Shown here piece after piece: positions 24,471 through 33,873 of a DNA stretch of 60,592 nt. A program made the translations under genes and the position numbers. Every line of letters starts with the position of its first letter. The first letter of the stretch is position 1. The notes under the pieces were generated by a model. That model was not told the origin of the DNA. It ran no database searches and saw only the letters and a list, made by a program, of their open reading frames with translations. The stretch is from Prevotella sp. (lineage in GTDB: Bacteria; Bacteroidota; Bacteroidia; Bacteroidales; Bacteroidaceae): the NCBI GenBank assembly GCA_018385335.1, contig JAHAZN010000034.1, positions 1 through 60,592 on the forward strand. Reading direction: 5' to 3'.

Positions 24471-27023
24471 TCATCGTTTGGTCATCGGACTTTCGTTGCC
24501 ATGGAGCATGGAGGGGCGGTGCCCACCGAGGTCTATGATGATGCGCTGAAGAACAAGACCGGGTGTGAGCGGACGGAGACGTAACTGATAGGTGTGGCCG
24601 TTCAATGGTCGGGCCTCCAGCTCCTGCTCTATCTCTATCACACGGGCTGCACCTGCAGGATACATCAGGTCGTAGCAGTGTTGCCAGTTCATGTCTTTGT
24701 TCAGGTTGCGTGTCACGCTGTTGCAGCCTTCAAAGCCCATCTCCACGTCATGGCCGCCCTTGATGAAGGGCATCACCGTGGAGAAGACTAATCTCACTTT
24801 CACTTTAGACGGACGGGAGGGGAGCTGCATGCGGTAGGCAAGACTTCCCTGACGGCAGTCGCCCTCTCCTCGCAGTTCGAGAGCCGAGGCGGTCTTACCG
24901 AGATGAGGGATGAGGGTCCATGCCATTCCCTCGGGGGCTTTTGCCTCATAGTAGTGGCCGGCATTGATGACCACCTCACCTCCTTGCTCAGTGAAGAGGT
25001 AGCCTCCTTGACTTTCCTTCTTCCCATTGGAGGGAGCATTGCGATGGGGAACACGCTCCACCTTAGGCATCGTGTTGTATTGAGGAGCGTGCCAGGTGGT
25101 GTAGCCTATGTGTACTTGTGTCATGATACCATCCCATTTGCCTTGGGCCATCACCTTATTGTAATAATAGGTGAGGAGCGAATCGCGTTCGAAGCATTGT
25201 TCCACGCGGTCGGCATAGTCGTTGGCCTCAGGTTCTCCAAGCAGTGCTAAGTGGCGGTTCACGGCCAAGGAGTAATACATGTCGTAGAGGTTGGCTAATG
25301 CTTGCACGGGGAAGAGCACAATCTCACGATAGGCATCCTCGGCCTCCGGGGAGATGAACTCTTTGAGGCGGAGAGCTTCAGCTTCGAGGACCATGAACTC
25401 ATTGCGCACCTGTTGCCACTCACCGGTAGCAAGACTGTAGCTCTTTTCGTTGAGCATCTCAGCGGTGATGCGGGCAGCATACTTGTTGTAGAGATTGAGG
25501 ATACGGGCGGCCTCGCGGGCATGACTGCCGGCGAAAGAACGGCAGAACGTCTCGGTATAGTCCATGAGGTTGTCGGGACCAAAGAGCGTGGGGTTCCATG
25601 CCATGTCCATGAAGAACTGGGTAGCAAACTCGGCCGGTTTGATGTCGCCCACGTTGACGATCCACACGCGGTCGATGCCGGAGCGGTAGGCAAGGTCCAT
25701 CTGCTGCCATGTCTGTTGTATCTGCATCTGCTGGAGCCATTTCATGGCACGCGGTGCTCCATAGTAGCCGAAATGGTAGTACATGCCAAAGCCTCCCTTC
25801 CCATTGGTGGGCGATGTCGGTATCTTGCGTATGTCTCCCCAGTTGTCGTCGCAGAGCATCACTGTTACATCGTCGGGCACCTGAAATCCATCGTCATAAT
25901 AGTCGAGCATCTCGCTGTAGAGTGTCCACACCAAAGGTGTCTTTTTTGCCTTGCGCCCCATCACATCGTTGATGATGCGGTGCTGGTCGTTAAAGATTTT
26001 TTTGAGTAGCCGCATGTTGGCTTCCCGTCCGCCGGCATCAGCCATGGGGCGGTCTTCATCGCCGCGCATCCCCACGGTAATCATACACTCGTAGTCCTTG
26101 GTGTGCTCTATGCCCTCACGGAAGAAACGTTTCAGTCCCTCCTCATTGGTGAGATAGTTCCACTCTCCGTTGCCGTAGTTCTGCTTGGTGCGCACCCATT
26201 CCTGTTGGGAGCGCTGCATGGGCTCATGGTGTGAGGTGCCGACGACGATGCCCATCTTGTCGGCAAGGCGAGGATTGTTGGTATCGTCCCAGTTGAAGCA
26301 GTTGCCTTCTAAAGAGCCATCGGGATTCTGCATCACCGGTACCATGGGCTTATATTCCTTGAATGTTCCCCACATCCCTGGCCACAGTAGGTTGGCTTTC
26401 ATGCGCAGCAGCAGTTCGTAAATCCGTTCATACATCTTAGAGTTCATGCCGCCGAACTTCTGTCGTGCCCACTGCTGCATACAGGGGTTCTCGTCGTTGA
26501 TGAAGATGCCACGGTATTTCACTTTGGGTTCTCCGTCAGTGTATTGGCCATGGCGGATATACACTTCGTTGTGGGTGGCAATGGGGATATCGGCCCACCA
26601 ATACCAGGGAGAGACACCTAACTGGCGCGACAGTTCATAAATGCCGTAGATAGTGCCGCGCTTGTCAGAACCAAGGATGACAAGCCGACGGGTGGCAGGG
26701 TCGGCCACAATGAGATACTGTTCCCATTTGCCTTTCAGCTGTTGGGCATAGTGGGGATAGTTCCTTGCGAGAGGACTCTTGCCCACCGTGGCCACGGTGA
26801 TGGGTGCATAGGCCTTTCCTGTTACTGCCTTCAGGTCCTGGCGAAGGTTGTTCACAGCCATCACCACGCCCTCCCATTCCTCGGGTGCATAGACGATGGT
26901 GTCGTTGGTAGCCGTCAGAGAGAAGGTGTTGGCCTCTTTGGTGAAGGTGACGAAATCGGTGGCAGTGCAGACCATAGGAGTCAGGCCAAGGGAGAGAATT
27001 AGGAGGGAAAGTTGTTTTCTCAT
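24471..27023 (-). CDS. GH115 alpha-glucuronidase
   Basis: An 850-residue exported enzyme of family GH115, which removes (4-O-methyl-)glucuronic acid from internal and terminal xylose of glucuronoxylan. Recognisable blocks are 'VILGSDKRGTIYGIYELSRQLGVSPWYWWAD', 'YRGIFINDENP', 'LRMKANLLWPGMWG', and 'TVGMRGDEDRPM', in family order, with a C-terminal beta domain from about residue 680. It sits between GH127 and GH29 with gaps of 76 and 39 bases. It is the most specific indicator that the cluster targets glucuronoarabinoxylan. Confidence 0.93.
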   Translation of the reverse strand: MRKQLSLLILSLGLTPMVCTATDFVTFTKEANTFSLTATNDTIVYAPEEWEGVVMAVNNLRQDLKAVTGKAYAPITVATVGKSPLARNYPHYAQQLKGKWEQYLIVADPATRRLVILGSDKRGTIYGIYELSRQLGVSPWYWWADIPIATHNEVYIRHGQYTDGEPKVKYRGIFINDENPCMQQWARQKFGGMNSKMYERIYELLLRMKANLLWPGMWGTFKEYKPMVPVMQNPDGSLEGNCFNWDDTNNPRLADKMGIVVGTSHHEPMQRSQQEWVRTKQNYGNGEWNYLTNEEGLKRFFREGIEHTKDYECMITVGMRGDEDRPMADAGGREANMRLLKKIFNDQHRIINDVMGRKAKKTPLVWTLYSEMLDYYDDGFQVPDDVTVMLCDDNWGDIRKIPTSPTNGKGGFGMYYHFGYYGAPRAMKWLQQMQIQQTWQQMDLAYRSGIDRVWIVNVGDIKPAEFATQFFMDMAWNPTLFGPDNLMDYTETFCRSFAGSHAREAARILNLYNKYAARITAEMLNEKSYSLATGEWQQVRNEFMVLEAEALRLKEFISPEAEDAYREIVLFPVQALANLYDMYYSLAVNRHLALLGEPEANDYADRVEQCFERDSLLTYYYNKVMAQGKWDGIMTQVHIGYTTWHAPQYNTMPKVERVPHRNAPSNGKKESQGGYLFTEQGGEVVINAGHYYEAKAPEGMAWTLIPHLGKTASALELRGEGDCRQGSLAYRMQLPSRPSKVKVRLVFSTVMPFIKGGHDVEMGFEGCNSVTRNLNKDMNWQHCYDLMYPAGAARVIEIEQELEARPLNGHTYQLRLRPLTPGLVLQRIIIDLGGHRPSMLHGNESPMTKR

Positions 27024-27099
27024 CTCTTATTACTATTTATAAAGATAGAAGATGCGGCTCATCATCTGCCATTTTCTTGTTCATCACTCTTGTTGTATG

Positions 27100-29478
27100 C
27101 TATTGGCGAATCAGTCGCACTTCATAAATCTGACCAACCTGTTTGCCTTTGTGGGCAACAAATTTCACTCTCACCTCGTTCTTCCCTTTGACGAGCGCAG
27201 CAGGAATAGCATATTCCTCATACTTAAACTGAGTGGTGCGCCATTTGTGCGTGTTGTTGACACTGCACATCAGTGTGTCGTCGATATAAATGTCAAACTC
27301 AGAGCTACGCCATTCGTCCTGTCCCCAGAACTTCAGACGAAGGGCGAGGTTGTCAGCCGAGCCTGTCTTCATCAGATAGCTGAAGTAGTGACCATTGCGT
27401 GCATCGCGGAAGAAGACACCCTCGGTGTTGCCACGTTGCGACTCATCGGTCTCCATAGCATGATCGGTCTCAGGCTGCTGTTCGCCTGGCATCACCTTGT
27501 CGAGGGTACGGGCGTCGAGCTCTTCCTTAGCTTTCTCCTGTTCAGCCAACTCTTTGGCATAGGCTGCATAGTGTTGCTCATCGAGTGCGAGCCAATACAT
27601 CATATATCTCGAGTCGTGAATCTCAAAGAACGGCTGCAACTCACCATCGATGCCATTCTTCATCTTTGTGGCAAGTTTGAAGTGGAGTGGCTTGCCCTCG
27701 ATGGGTCTCAGGTCAGCAGCAATATCGTTGATGTTCTTAGGCAGCAGGATAGGTGCCTTGTCGAGTGGCAGTTTTCTTCCTCCGGCATATTGACCGAAAC
27801 GGCTGTCATCGGCAAGCAATGCCCTAAGATCTTCGGTGCCCGTCTTCATTCCGAGAACGATAGGTCCATACATAATAGCCACGTATTGAGGCACGTTAGG
27901 CATCTGTTTCACTGTGCCGTGCATAGGGAATGAGATGTTGAGGCTTTCGCCTTTCTTCCATTTGCGAGTGATGCAGTAGTAGCCATCTTCCTCATATCCC
28001 TTGACATCAAAGCCCACTCCGCTCACCTTGAAGTTGTCGCACCATTGTGGTTTTCTTATCTTGAGAGTGAACAGACCTTTGCCTTTGGCTATTGTTATCT
28101 TAGAACTCTCGGCATAAGGGAAGGCAGTCTCCTGACGTACCACGATCTTACGGTCGCGCCAGTTGAGTTCGGAGGCGATAAACAGGTTGACGAAAAGTTG
28201 GTCGTTACCTTTGTGCGTCCACACAAACTGGTTGTACTTACTATGGTCTTCCATACCTGTTCCCACGCAGCACCACATAGCCATGTTAGGTACAGAATAG
28301 TTGCGATAGTGGCGAGGGCGTGCCGATGTGAAATAAACATATCCACCATGTTCGGGGTGCTGTGCCGAGAGGATATGGTTGAAGAGCGCCCGCTCGTAGA
28401 AGTCGCCATACATACCATTGGGTTTTGCTCTGTTGAGGAACTCAGTGAGCTTAAGCATGTTATAGGTATTGCATGACTCTGGTCCGTCAATATCATTGAC
28501 ATAGTCCACGCAGGTCTCCTTTGTTGGGAAATGCTCTCTTCGACTGTTGCCACCAATGGCGAGAGAGCGCTTGTTGGCCACATTGTCCCAGAAGAACAGA
28601 CTGGCCTCGTGGTAGGCAGCATCATTAGCCAACTCGGCAATGCGCTGAAAACCTATGACCTTGGGAATCTGTGTGTTGGCATGGAGGTTATCGAGGTTGT
28701 CTCTGTGCTCCTCCATGGGAATAAGTAGCATCTTGTGTGAGAATCGGCGTGCACAGTCAAGATATTTCTTGTCGCCACTGATGGCATAAGCATCAGCGAG
28801 GACCTCGTTCATTCCACCATGCTCGTTGCCCAGCATACGTTCCATCTGCTCATCGCTGAGGTTGGCAGTGATGTCAACAGCCCAATCGCAGAATCTCATA
28901 AACAGTTCTTTGGCCTGCTGGTTGCCGCAATAGAGCCATGCGTCACGCAGTCCGGCATACATCTTGTGGATATTGTAGAAGGGAGCCCAGGCAGAGGAAT
29001 AAGGTCCGAAATCCCCCTTTCTGAAAGCCGACCACAGTTTGGCGCTCGAAGGGTGTCCTCCGAGATATCCTTTGCTCCACGCCTCGCCGCGACTGTCGTT
29101 GGCATCGAGACAGCGTTGGAGTTCGGTGATCATATATTCCATCCGTTTGCGGCACTCCTCATTGCCCATGGCCGCATTCATGGCAAGAGCAGAGAGGTAA
29201 TGGCCACCCACATGACCATCAAGTCCGTCCCAGTTGGGATAAGACGGCTTGCGAGGCTCGAGTCCTGCCTCCTTGAGGTAAGGAGCCAGCAGTCGGTCGC
29301 AGTCGTACTGTAACAACACCTTGATGTTTAGGTCACAGGCCCTCTTCAGCGGACCATCGAGCAGTGTGATGTCACTGAGAGGAAACTCATCATTATATAA
29401 CTTGTTCTGTGCAGATGCCTCTGTCCAGCACAACTGTCCAGCAAAGGCAATGAGTAGGGTCTTAATAGTTTTTTTCAT
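27100..29478 (-). CDS. GH127 beta-L-arabinofuranosidase (DUF1680 type)
   Basis: A 792-residue exported enzyme. The N-terminal 'DITLLDGPLKRACDLNIKVLLQ' and the (alpha/alpha)6 core mark the GH127 family. The zinc/cysteine centre of the family is intact: Glu334 and Cys336 in 'PESCNTYN', and Cys403-Cys404 in 'MWCCVGTGMEDH', Cys403 corresponding to the nucleophile. A C-terminal jelly-roll-like segment (about 690-792, 'YIDDTLMCSVNNTHKWR') looks carbohydrate-binding. Members act on beta-L-arabinofuranosides, and the wider clan includes other sugars, so the exact linkage is uncertain. It follows the dehydrogenase gene by 118 bases. Confidence 0.9.
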   Translation of the reverse strand: MKKTIKTLLIAFAGQLCWTEASAQNKLYNDEFPLSDITLLDGPLKRACDLNIKVLLQYDCDRLLAPYLKEAGLEPRKPSYPNWDGLDGHVGGHYLSALAMNAAMGNEECRKRMEYMITELQRCLDANDSRGEAWSKGYLGGHPSSAKLWSAFRKGDFGPYSSAWAPFYNIHKMYAGLRDAWLYCGNQQAKELFMRFCDWAVDITANLSDEQMERMLGNEHGGMNEVLADAYAISGDKKYLDCARRFSHKMLLIPMEEHRDNLDNLHANTQIPKVIGFQRIAELANDAAYHEASLFFWDNVANKRSLAIGGNSRREHFPTKETCVDYVNDIDGPESCNTYNMLKLTEFLNRAKPNGMYGDFYERALFNHILSAQHPEHGGYVYFTSARPRHYRNYSVPNMAMWCCVGTGMEDHSKYNQFVWTHKGNDQLFVNLFIASELNWRDRKIVVRQETAFPYAESSKITIAKGKGLFTLKIRKPQWCDNFKVSGVGFDVKGYEEDGYYCITRKWKKGESLNISFPMHGTVKQMPNVPQYVAIMYGPIVLGMKTGTEDLRALLADDSRFGQYAGGRKLPLDKAPILLPKNINDIAADLRPIEGKPLHFKLATKMKNGIDGELQPFFEIHDSRYMMYWLALDEQHYAAYAKELAEQEKAKEELDARTLDKVMPGEQQPETDHAMETDESQRGNTEGVFFRDARNGHYFSYLMKTGSADNLALRLKFWGQDEWRSSEFDIYIDDTLMCSVNNTHKWRTTQFKYEEYAIPAALVKGKNEVRVKFVAHKGKQVGQIYEVRLIRQ

Positions 29479-29596
29479 TTGAATATTATTGTTAATAATT
29501 TGTGGGTTACGACAAAAGAACGAATAGCGGACTTCGGCGAGAAGTTGACGACTGATGTCATCAGGTATTCTATGTTTTTGAAACCGTCGAGTGATT

Positions 29597-30616
29597 TTAG
29601 AATTTTACCAAGATACGGAACACCTTTCCCGCTGCTTCCGCCCATTTCTCCATCGCTTCGGTGGCTCTTTCGGGTGAGCACTCCATGCTGATGAACTCAT
29701 CTACGGGACAGGTGCCGCGCTCAAGATAATGGATGACAGCACGGAAGTCGGAGGGCAGCGCATTGCGTGAGCCCCTGATATCAAGCTCCTTTTGTACGAA
29801 GAACTTTGTCTGGAACGACACATCGGTCTTGGCATAGCCGATGCAGATGACACGGCCGGTGAATGCCACCTCGTTGACAGCCATCTGGTAGGTGGGCGCA
29901 CTGCCCACAGCCTCTATCACCACATCGGGACCGAAACCACCTGTCATCTCCATGAGTCGGGCGTGCACATCCTCAGTCTTGGTGTTGATGGTGTAGGAAG
30001 CCCCCATACGGCGTGCTAGGTCGAGTTTCTCATCGTCGATATCGGCAGCCACCACGGTGGCGCCGCGAAGCACAGAGCGTACGATAGCTCCCATGCCAAC
30101 CATACCACAGCCGATGACGAGGACAACATCGATGTCGGACACCAGAGCCCTCGATACCGCATGGAACCCCACACTCATCGGTTCAACCAGTGCGCAGGTG
30201 CGGGGAGTGAGCAGTCCGGCGGGGATGACCTTCTCCCAAGGCATGACGAGATACTCGCGCATGGCACCATTGCGCTGTACGCCGAGTGTCTGGTTGTCCT
30301 TGCAGGCATTGGGGCGACCGTTGCGACACGACGCACACTTATTGCAGTTGGTGTAGGGATTGACTGTTACGGTCATTCCCGGCTTCAGCCCTTCGGGCAC
30401 CTCACTGCCCACCTCAACGATGGTTGCGCCCACCTCATGACCTGGGATGACAGGCATCTTCACCATCGGGTTCTTGCCGAGGAAGGTGCTGAGGTCAGAG
30501 CCACAGAATCCAACATAGTCCATTTTCAGAAGCACCTCTCCAGGTTTCAGTTCTTTCACGTTGTCTATTTCCACAAGCGCCATTTTGTGCTCCTCTGTTA
30601 TCTGTATTGCTTTCAT
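29597..30616 (-). CDS. Zinc-dependent alcohol/polyol dehydrogenase (MDR family)
   Basis: A cytoplasmic medium-chain dehydrogenase of about 339 residues. Catalytic zinc ligands are in 'GFCGSDL' and 'PGHE', the structural zinc site is 'NCNKCASCRNGRPNAC', and a Rossmann motif 'VIGCGMVGMGA' follows. The substrate cannot be read from sequence. Its place directly after the lactonase-like and L-galactose-dehydrogenase-like genes suggests it oxidises a later intermediate of L-fucose or L-galactose breakdown. ATG 30616 is preferred; an in-frame GTG at 30628 would overlap the upstream gene. Confidence 0.88.
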   Translation of the reverse strand: MKAIQITEEHKMALVEIDNVKELKPGEVLLKMDYVGFCGSDLSTFLGKNPMVKMPVIPGHEVGATIVEVGSEVPEGLKPGMTVTVNPYTNCNKCASCRNGRPNACKDNQTLGVQRNGAMREYLVMPWEKVIPAGLLTPRTCALVEPMSVGFHAVSRALVSDIDVVLVIGCGMVGMGAIVRSVLRGATVVAADIDDEKLDLARRMGASYTINTKTEDVHARLMEMTGGFGPDVVIEAVGSAPTYQMAVNEVAFTGRVICIGYAKTDVSFQTKFFVQKELDIRGSRNALPSDFRAVIHYLERGTCPVDEFISMECSPERATEAMEKWAEAAGKVFRILVKF

Positions 30617-30620
30617 TGTT

Positions 30621-31529
30621 TTATTCACTCATGTTTTTAATATACGGTAATTCAATAGGATGATTCAATCCATAAAACTGTTTTGCGTTCTCTCCGAGGA
30701 AAGCCTTCTTCTCCTCCCAACTCATTTCTCTTGTCTTTAGGATGAAGTCGTAGGACATGCGGTAGGTGATGGCAGTGATGGTTCGTGGGTAGTCGCTTCC
30801 CCACATCAGTCGGTCCATACCCACCCAGTCGGCGGCTGTTCTGATGCTTCGCACGGCAGAGGGAAAGGGATAGAACTCAGCGTTGTAGAGCCATGTGATG
30901 CCTCCCGATTCTATCCTTACATTCTCACCCTTGAGGGCGAGCTTCACCTGATGTTCAAAAGCCGATGTCGTCACCATACCGAAATGACCTATGGCCACCT
31001 TGAGCTGCGGACATTCCTCGATGAGCTCCCCCATCTCAGCAATCTGTCGTTCATCCTTACCAAGACACATAGAGAGCACCATCCCTTCGCGCTCCATATA
31101 CTTGAACATTGGGAGCATGTCGTGGAGAGGGGTGGCAATGCGATGGCCGGGGATGGCAATACCTTTAAGTCCAGCAGCCTTGAGCTGTGCCGCCTCGTCG
31201 GCTGTCTGTGCCATGCCCATACAGAAGAATCTCTCTGGCCAACGGCGCTGCACCTCGGTGAGGTAGTTGTTCTGACAGCCATCGATGATCTCTTGCACCA
31301 CCACAGCGGCAGCCACCTGCGCGTAGTCCATATTAGAGAGGAAGACCTCTGCCGTGTTCCTTCCGTCGATCATGAAAGGAGGAAGCATCTGTCGCTCTTC
31401 ACCGAAGAAGAGGGAGCGCGAGCCATTACCTTCCATGGTGCGGATAGGTTGCCCGTCAACAAGGGTGTCCTGTTTCAGCCAGAGATGGCTATGGGCATCG
31501 ATGATGAGCGGTGTTAACTGTTTTTCCAT
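30621..31529 (-). CDS. Amidohydrolase_2 family hydrolase, candidate sugar lactonase
   Basis: A cytoplasmic TIM-barrel hydrolase of 302 residues. Metal-binding motif His13-x-His15 ('DAHSHLW') opens the protein, 'GHFGM' lies in the middle, and the terminal Asp motif is 'WGSDYPRT'. The family includes L-fuconolactonase and L-rhamnono-lactonase. Between an L-galactose-dehydrogenase-like reductase and a polyol dehydrogenase, hydrolysis of L-fucono- or L-galactono-lactone is the natural inference. It overlaps the AKR gene by 16 bases, indicating tight coupling. Confidence 0.85.
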   Translation of the reverse strand: MEKQLTPLIIDAHSHLWLKQDTLVDGQPIRTMEGNGSRSLFFGEERQMLPPFMIDGRNTAEVFLSNMDYAQVAAAVVVQEIIDGCQNNYLTEVQRRWPERFFCMGMAQTADEAAQLKAAGLKGIAIPGHRIATPLHDMLPMFKYMEREGMVLSMCLGKDERQIAEMGELIEECPQLKVAIGHFGMVTTSAFEHQVKLALKGENVRIESGGITWLYNAEFYPFPSAVRSIRTAADWVGMDRLMWGSDYPRTITAITYRMSYDFILKTREMSWEEKKAFLGENAKQFYGLNHPIELPYIKNMSE

Positions 31530-32449
31530 CTCACTCTCTGTTGGTTGCCGATCATCTCTTTCACCTTCTCTACCAACTGCCAGTCGATGGGCTCGTTGAC
31601 ATAGTTGATGTTCTTGATAACGTTCTTAGGGTTAGCACTGCTGAAGAGAGTGGTGGCGATATGCTCGTTGCACGATGTGGCATACTGGATGGCCAGTTTA
31701 TCGATGGGGTAGTCATGCTCGTTGCAGTAGGATGCCGCTTTGCTGCATGCCTCTTTGAGTGCATCGGGAGCGGGATGCCAGTCGGGTGTACCTCTCATGG
31801 AGAGCAGTCCCATGGAGAAGGGTGAGGCATTGATGATACCGATGCCGCGTTCCTCAAAGAAGGAGAAATACTCGGTGAGCAGGTCGTCGTTGAGACAGTA
31901 GTGACAGAAGTTGAGCACACTCTCCACCGTTCCTTCTTCACAGTGTTCTATCACCCACTTAAGGTTTTCTGGTTGAAGGTCGGTGATGCCCACATGGCCT
32001 ACGACACCCTCACGACGCAGTTCGACGAGAGCCGGCAGTGTCTCATCGACCACCTGCTGCAGGTTGGCAAACTCTATGTCATGCACGTTGATAAGGTCGA
32101 TATGATCGACATTCAGTCGCTCCATACTCTCATAGACACTCTCTTTGGCACGTTTTGCTGAATAGTCCCAGTAGTTGACCCCATCCTTGCCATAACGTCC
32201 CACTTTGGTAGAGAGGAAATATTTCTTTCTGTCGATATCCTTGAGTGCCTTTCCCAGCACTGTCTCTGCCTTGAGATGTCCATAGTAGGGCGACACATCA
32301 ATAAAGTTGATACCTCCATTCACGGCAGTATGTACTGCTTCTATGGCCTCATCTTCTCTGATGCCATGGAAGACACCACCCAATGAGGATGCTCCAAAGC
32401 TAAGGTTGGATACCCTCATTCCTGTTTTACCAATTTCATTGTACTGCAT
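31514..32449 (-). CDS. Aldo/keto reductase resembling L-galactose/L-fucose dehydrogenase
   Basis: A cytoplasmic 311-residue aldo/keto reductase with the full tetrad Asp51, Tyr56, Lys82 and His123 ('DVSPYYG', 'STKVGRY', 'NVHDIEF'). From my knowledge of the family, the blocks 'FGASSLGGVF', 'HDIEF', 'INASPFSMGLL' and 'PDWHPAP' closely resemble plant L-galactose dehydrogenase. L-fucose is 6-deoxy-L-galactose, so oxidation of L-fucose or L-galactose to the lactone is the best prediction. It is first in a three-gene overlapping set, 80 bases behind a -7 element, within a cluster containing fucosidases. Confidence 0.85.
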   Translation of the reverse strand: MQYNEIGKTGMRVSNLSFGASSLGGVFHGIREDEAIEAVHTAVNGGINFIDVSPYYGHLKAETVLGKALKDIDRKKYFLSTKVGRYGKDGVNYWDYSAKRAKESVYESMERLNVDHIDLINVHDIEFANLQQVVDETLPALVELRREGVVGHVGITDLQPENLKWVIEHCEEGTVESVLNFCHYCLNDDLLTEYFSFFEERGIGIINASPFSMGLLSMRGTPDWHPAPDALKEACSKAASYCNEHDYPIDKLAIQYATSCNEHIATTLFSSANPKNVIKNINYVNEPIDWQLVEKVKEMIGNQQRVRWKNS

Positions 32450-32528
32450 TTTCGAGTTATTTAATCATTATTACGTTTTCACTATCAATCAGTCTCTTCG
32501 CTGTTTCTGTACAGTGAGTTTGACATTC

Positions 32529-32536
32529 CAAAGTTA
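32529..32536 (-). promoter_or_regulatory. -7 element (TAACTTTG) for the sugar-oxidation genes
   Basis: The minus strand reads TAACTTTG, a full match to TAnnTTTG, in the 101-base gap after the GH43 gene. It gives a leader of about 70 bases for the AKR gene and suggests that AKR-lactonase-dehydrogenase-GH127-GH115-GH29 can be transcribed separately from the upstream half of the cluster. No matching TTTG upstream was found. Confidence 0.55.
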
Positions 32537-32550
32537 GGTAAATAGTTCAG

Positions 32551-33873
32551 TTAGTCTGTGTCGAAGGCAATATAATCGATTTCTACCATCTCTCCCTTTG
32601 TCAGTGTCACGTTGATGTCGTTTACACCCTTGGGTGCATGCTTCACGCTCACTTTCAGGTTGGTCCATGTTGATGATTTAGGGATGTTCACCGATGTCAC
32701 GAGAGCGCCATTGGCCCTCACCATGATGCCAGCCTTGGAGTTCGACTTCACCCTAATGACCATCTCGCCAACAGCCTCAGTGCCGAAATCTACACGGCTG
32801 TAATCCACTGAGGCACCCTTCTTGGGGAAGACTGTTGCCCATCCTTCGAAGGGCTTGCTCTCATCCATCAACTTGATATAAGCTCCGTGAGAGATATGGT
32901 GATAGCGGTCAATCTCTATCCTGTTGCGTGCTGATGTTATGCCCACGCCACGCAGGGTGGGAACGACAGGACGTATGGTGCCGTCAGGATTGAAGAAGAG
33001 AGAGTCGCAACGCACCGAGCGCAGTTTGTCAAACTCAGGCGAATAGTCGTTGTGATGATAGAAGAGATACCACTGCTTCTGATATTCCACGATAGAGTGG
33101 TGGTTGGTCCAGCATTTTGTGGGCGACTCCTCCATGATGACACCCTTAAACTCGAAAGGTCCCATGGGACTGTCGCCCATGGCATAGGCGAGTGTCTCTG
33201 TGGTGTCGCGTACCCAAGGAAAGGTGTAATAATACTTCCCCTGGCGCTCGAATACAAACGGTCCCTCCTTAAACCCATCGGGCAAGGTCTTCACCTGTTC
33301 GGGTCGAGTGTCGAGTTCCATCATATTGTCTTTCAGTCTTGCCATCCACATCCCCATGCCAGCCCAGTAGATATATGCTTTGCCATCCTTGGGGTCGATG
33401 AGCACACAGGGGTCAATGCCATGCAGTCCTTCTATAGGCTGGCACATCGGACTGAATGGGCCCTCAGGACGGAGGGCAATAGCTACGCCCACGCCAAAGC
33501 CCCTTCGCTCGCCACTCGGTGCAGCAGGGAAATAGAAATAATAGCAGCCGTTCTTTTCCACACAGTCGGGTGCCCACATGGCATACGAGTTTTTCTTCAC
33601 CCATGGCACCTCGTTCTGAGTGACAATCGCTCCATGGTCAGTCCAGTCGGTGAGGTTGTCAGAAGAGAAAACATGATAGTCCTCCATAGAGAACCATTTC
33701 TTCTCAGGTTCCACAGGACTAACGATATCATGTGAGGGATAGACATACATACGTCCGTTGAAAACCCTCGCTGTAGGGTCGGCAGAATACATGTTGCGGA
33801 TGATGGGATTCTGTGCGGATACGGCATAAGCCATCATCGCAGTCACCGATAGGATAACAATCTTTCTAATCAT
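32551..33873 (-). CDS. GH43 arabinofuranosidase/xylosidase with CBM6-like domain
   Basis: A 440-residue exported beta-propeller hydrolase. Catalytic residues of clan GH-F are visible: Asp32 ('SADPTA'), Asp154 ('GIDPCVLID') and Glu203 ('FKEGPF'). A CBM6-like beta-sandwich fills the last 130 residues ('VDFGTEAVGEMVIRVKS...INVTLTKGEMVEIDYIAF' in parts). ATG 33873 is chosen because it overlaps the upstream stop as ATGA and begins the signal peptide. The enzyme probably removes arabinose or xylose from xylan-derived oligosaccharides. Confidence 0.9.
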   Translation of the reverse strand: MIRKIVILSVTAMMAYAVSAQNPIIRNMYSADPTARVFNGRMYVYPSHDIVSPVEPEKKWFSMEDYHVFSSDNLTDWTDHGAIVTQNEVPWVKKNSYAMWAPDCVEKNGCYYFYFPAAPSGERRGFGVGVAIALRPEGPFSPMCQPIEGLHGIDPCVLIDPKDGKAYIYWAGMGMWMARLKDNMMELDTRPEQVKTLPDGFKEGPFVFERQGKYYYTFPWVRDTTETLAYAMGDSPMGPFEFKGVIMEESPTKCWTNHHSIVEYQKQWYLFYHHNDYSPEFDKLRSVRCDSLFFNPDGTIRPVVPTLRGVGITSARNRIEIDRYHHISHGAYIKLMDESKPFEGWATVFPKKGASVDYSRVDFGTEAVGEMVIRVKSNSKAGIMVRANGALVTSVNIPKSSTWTNLKVSVKHAPKGVNDINVTLTKGEMVEIDYIAFDTD

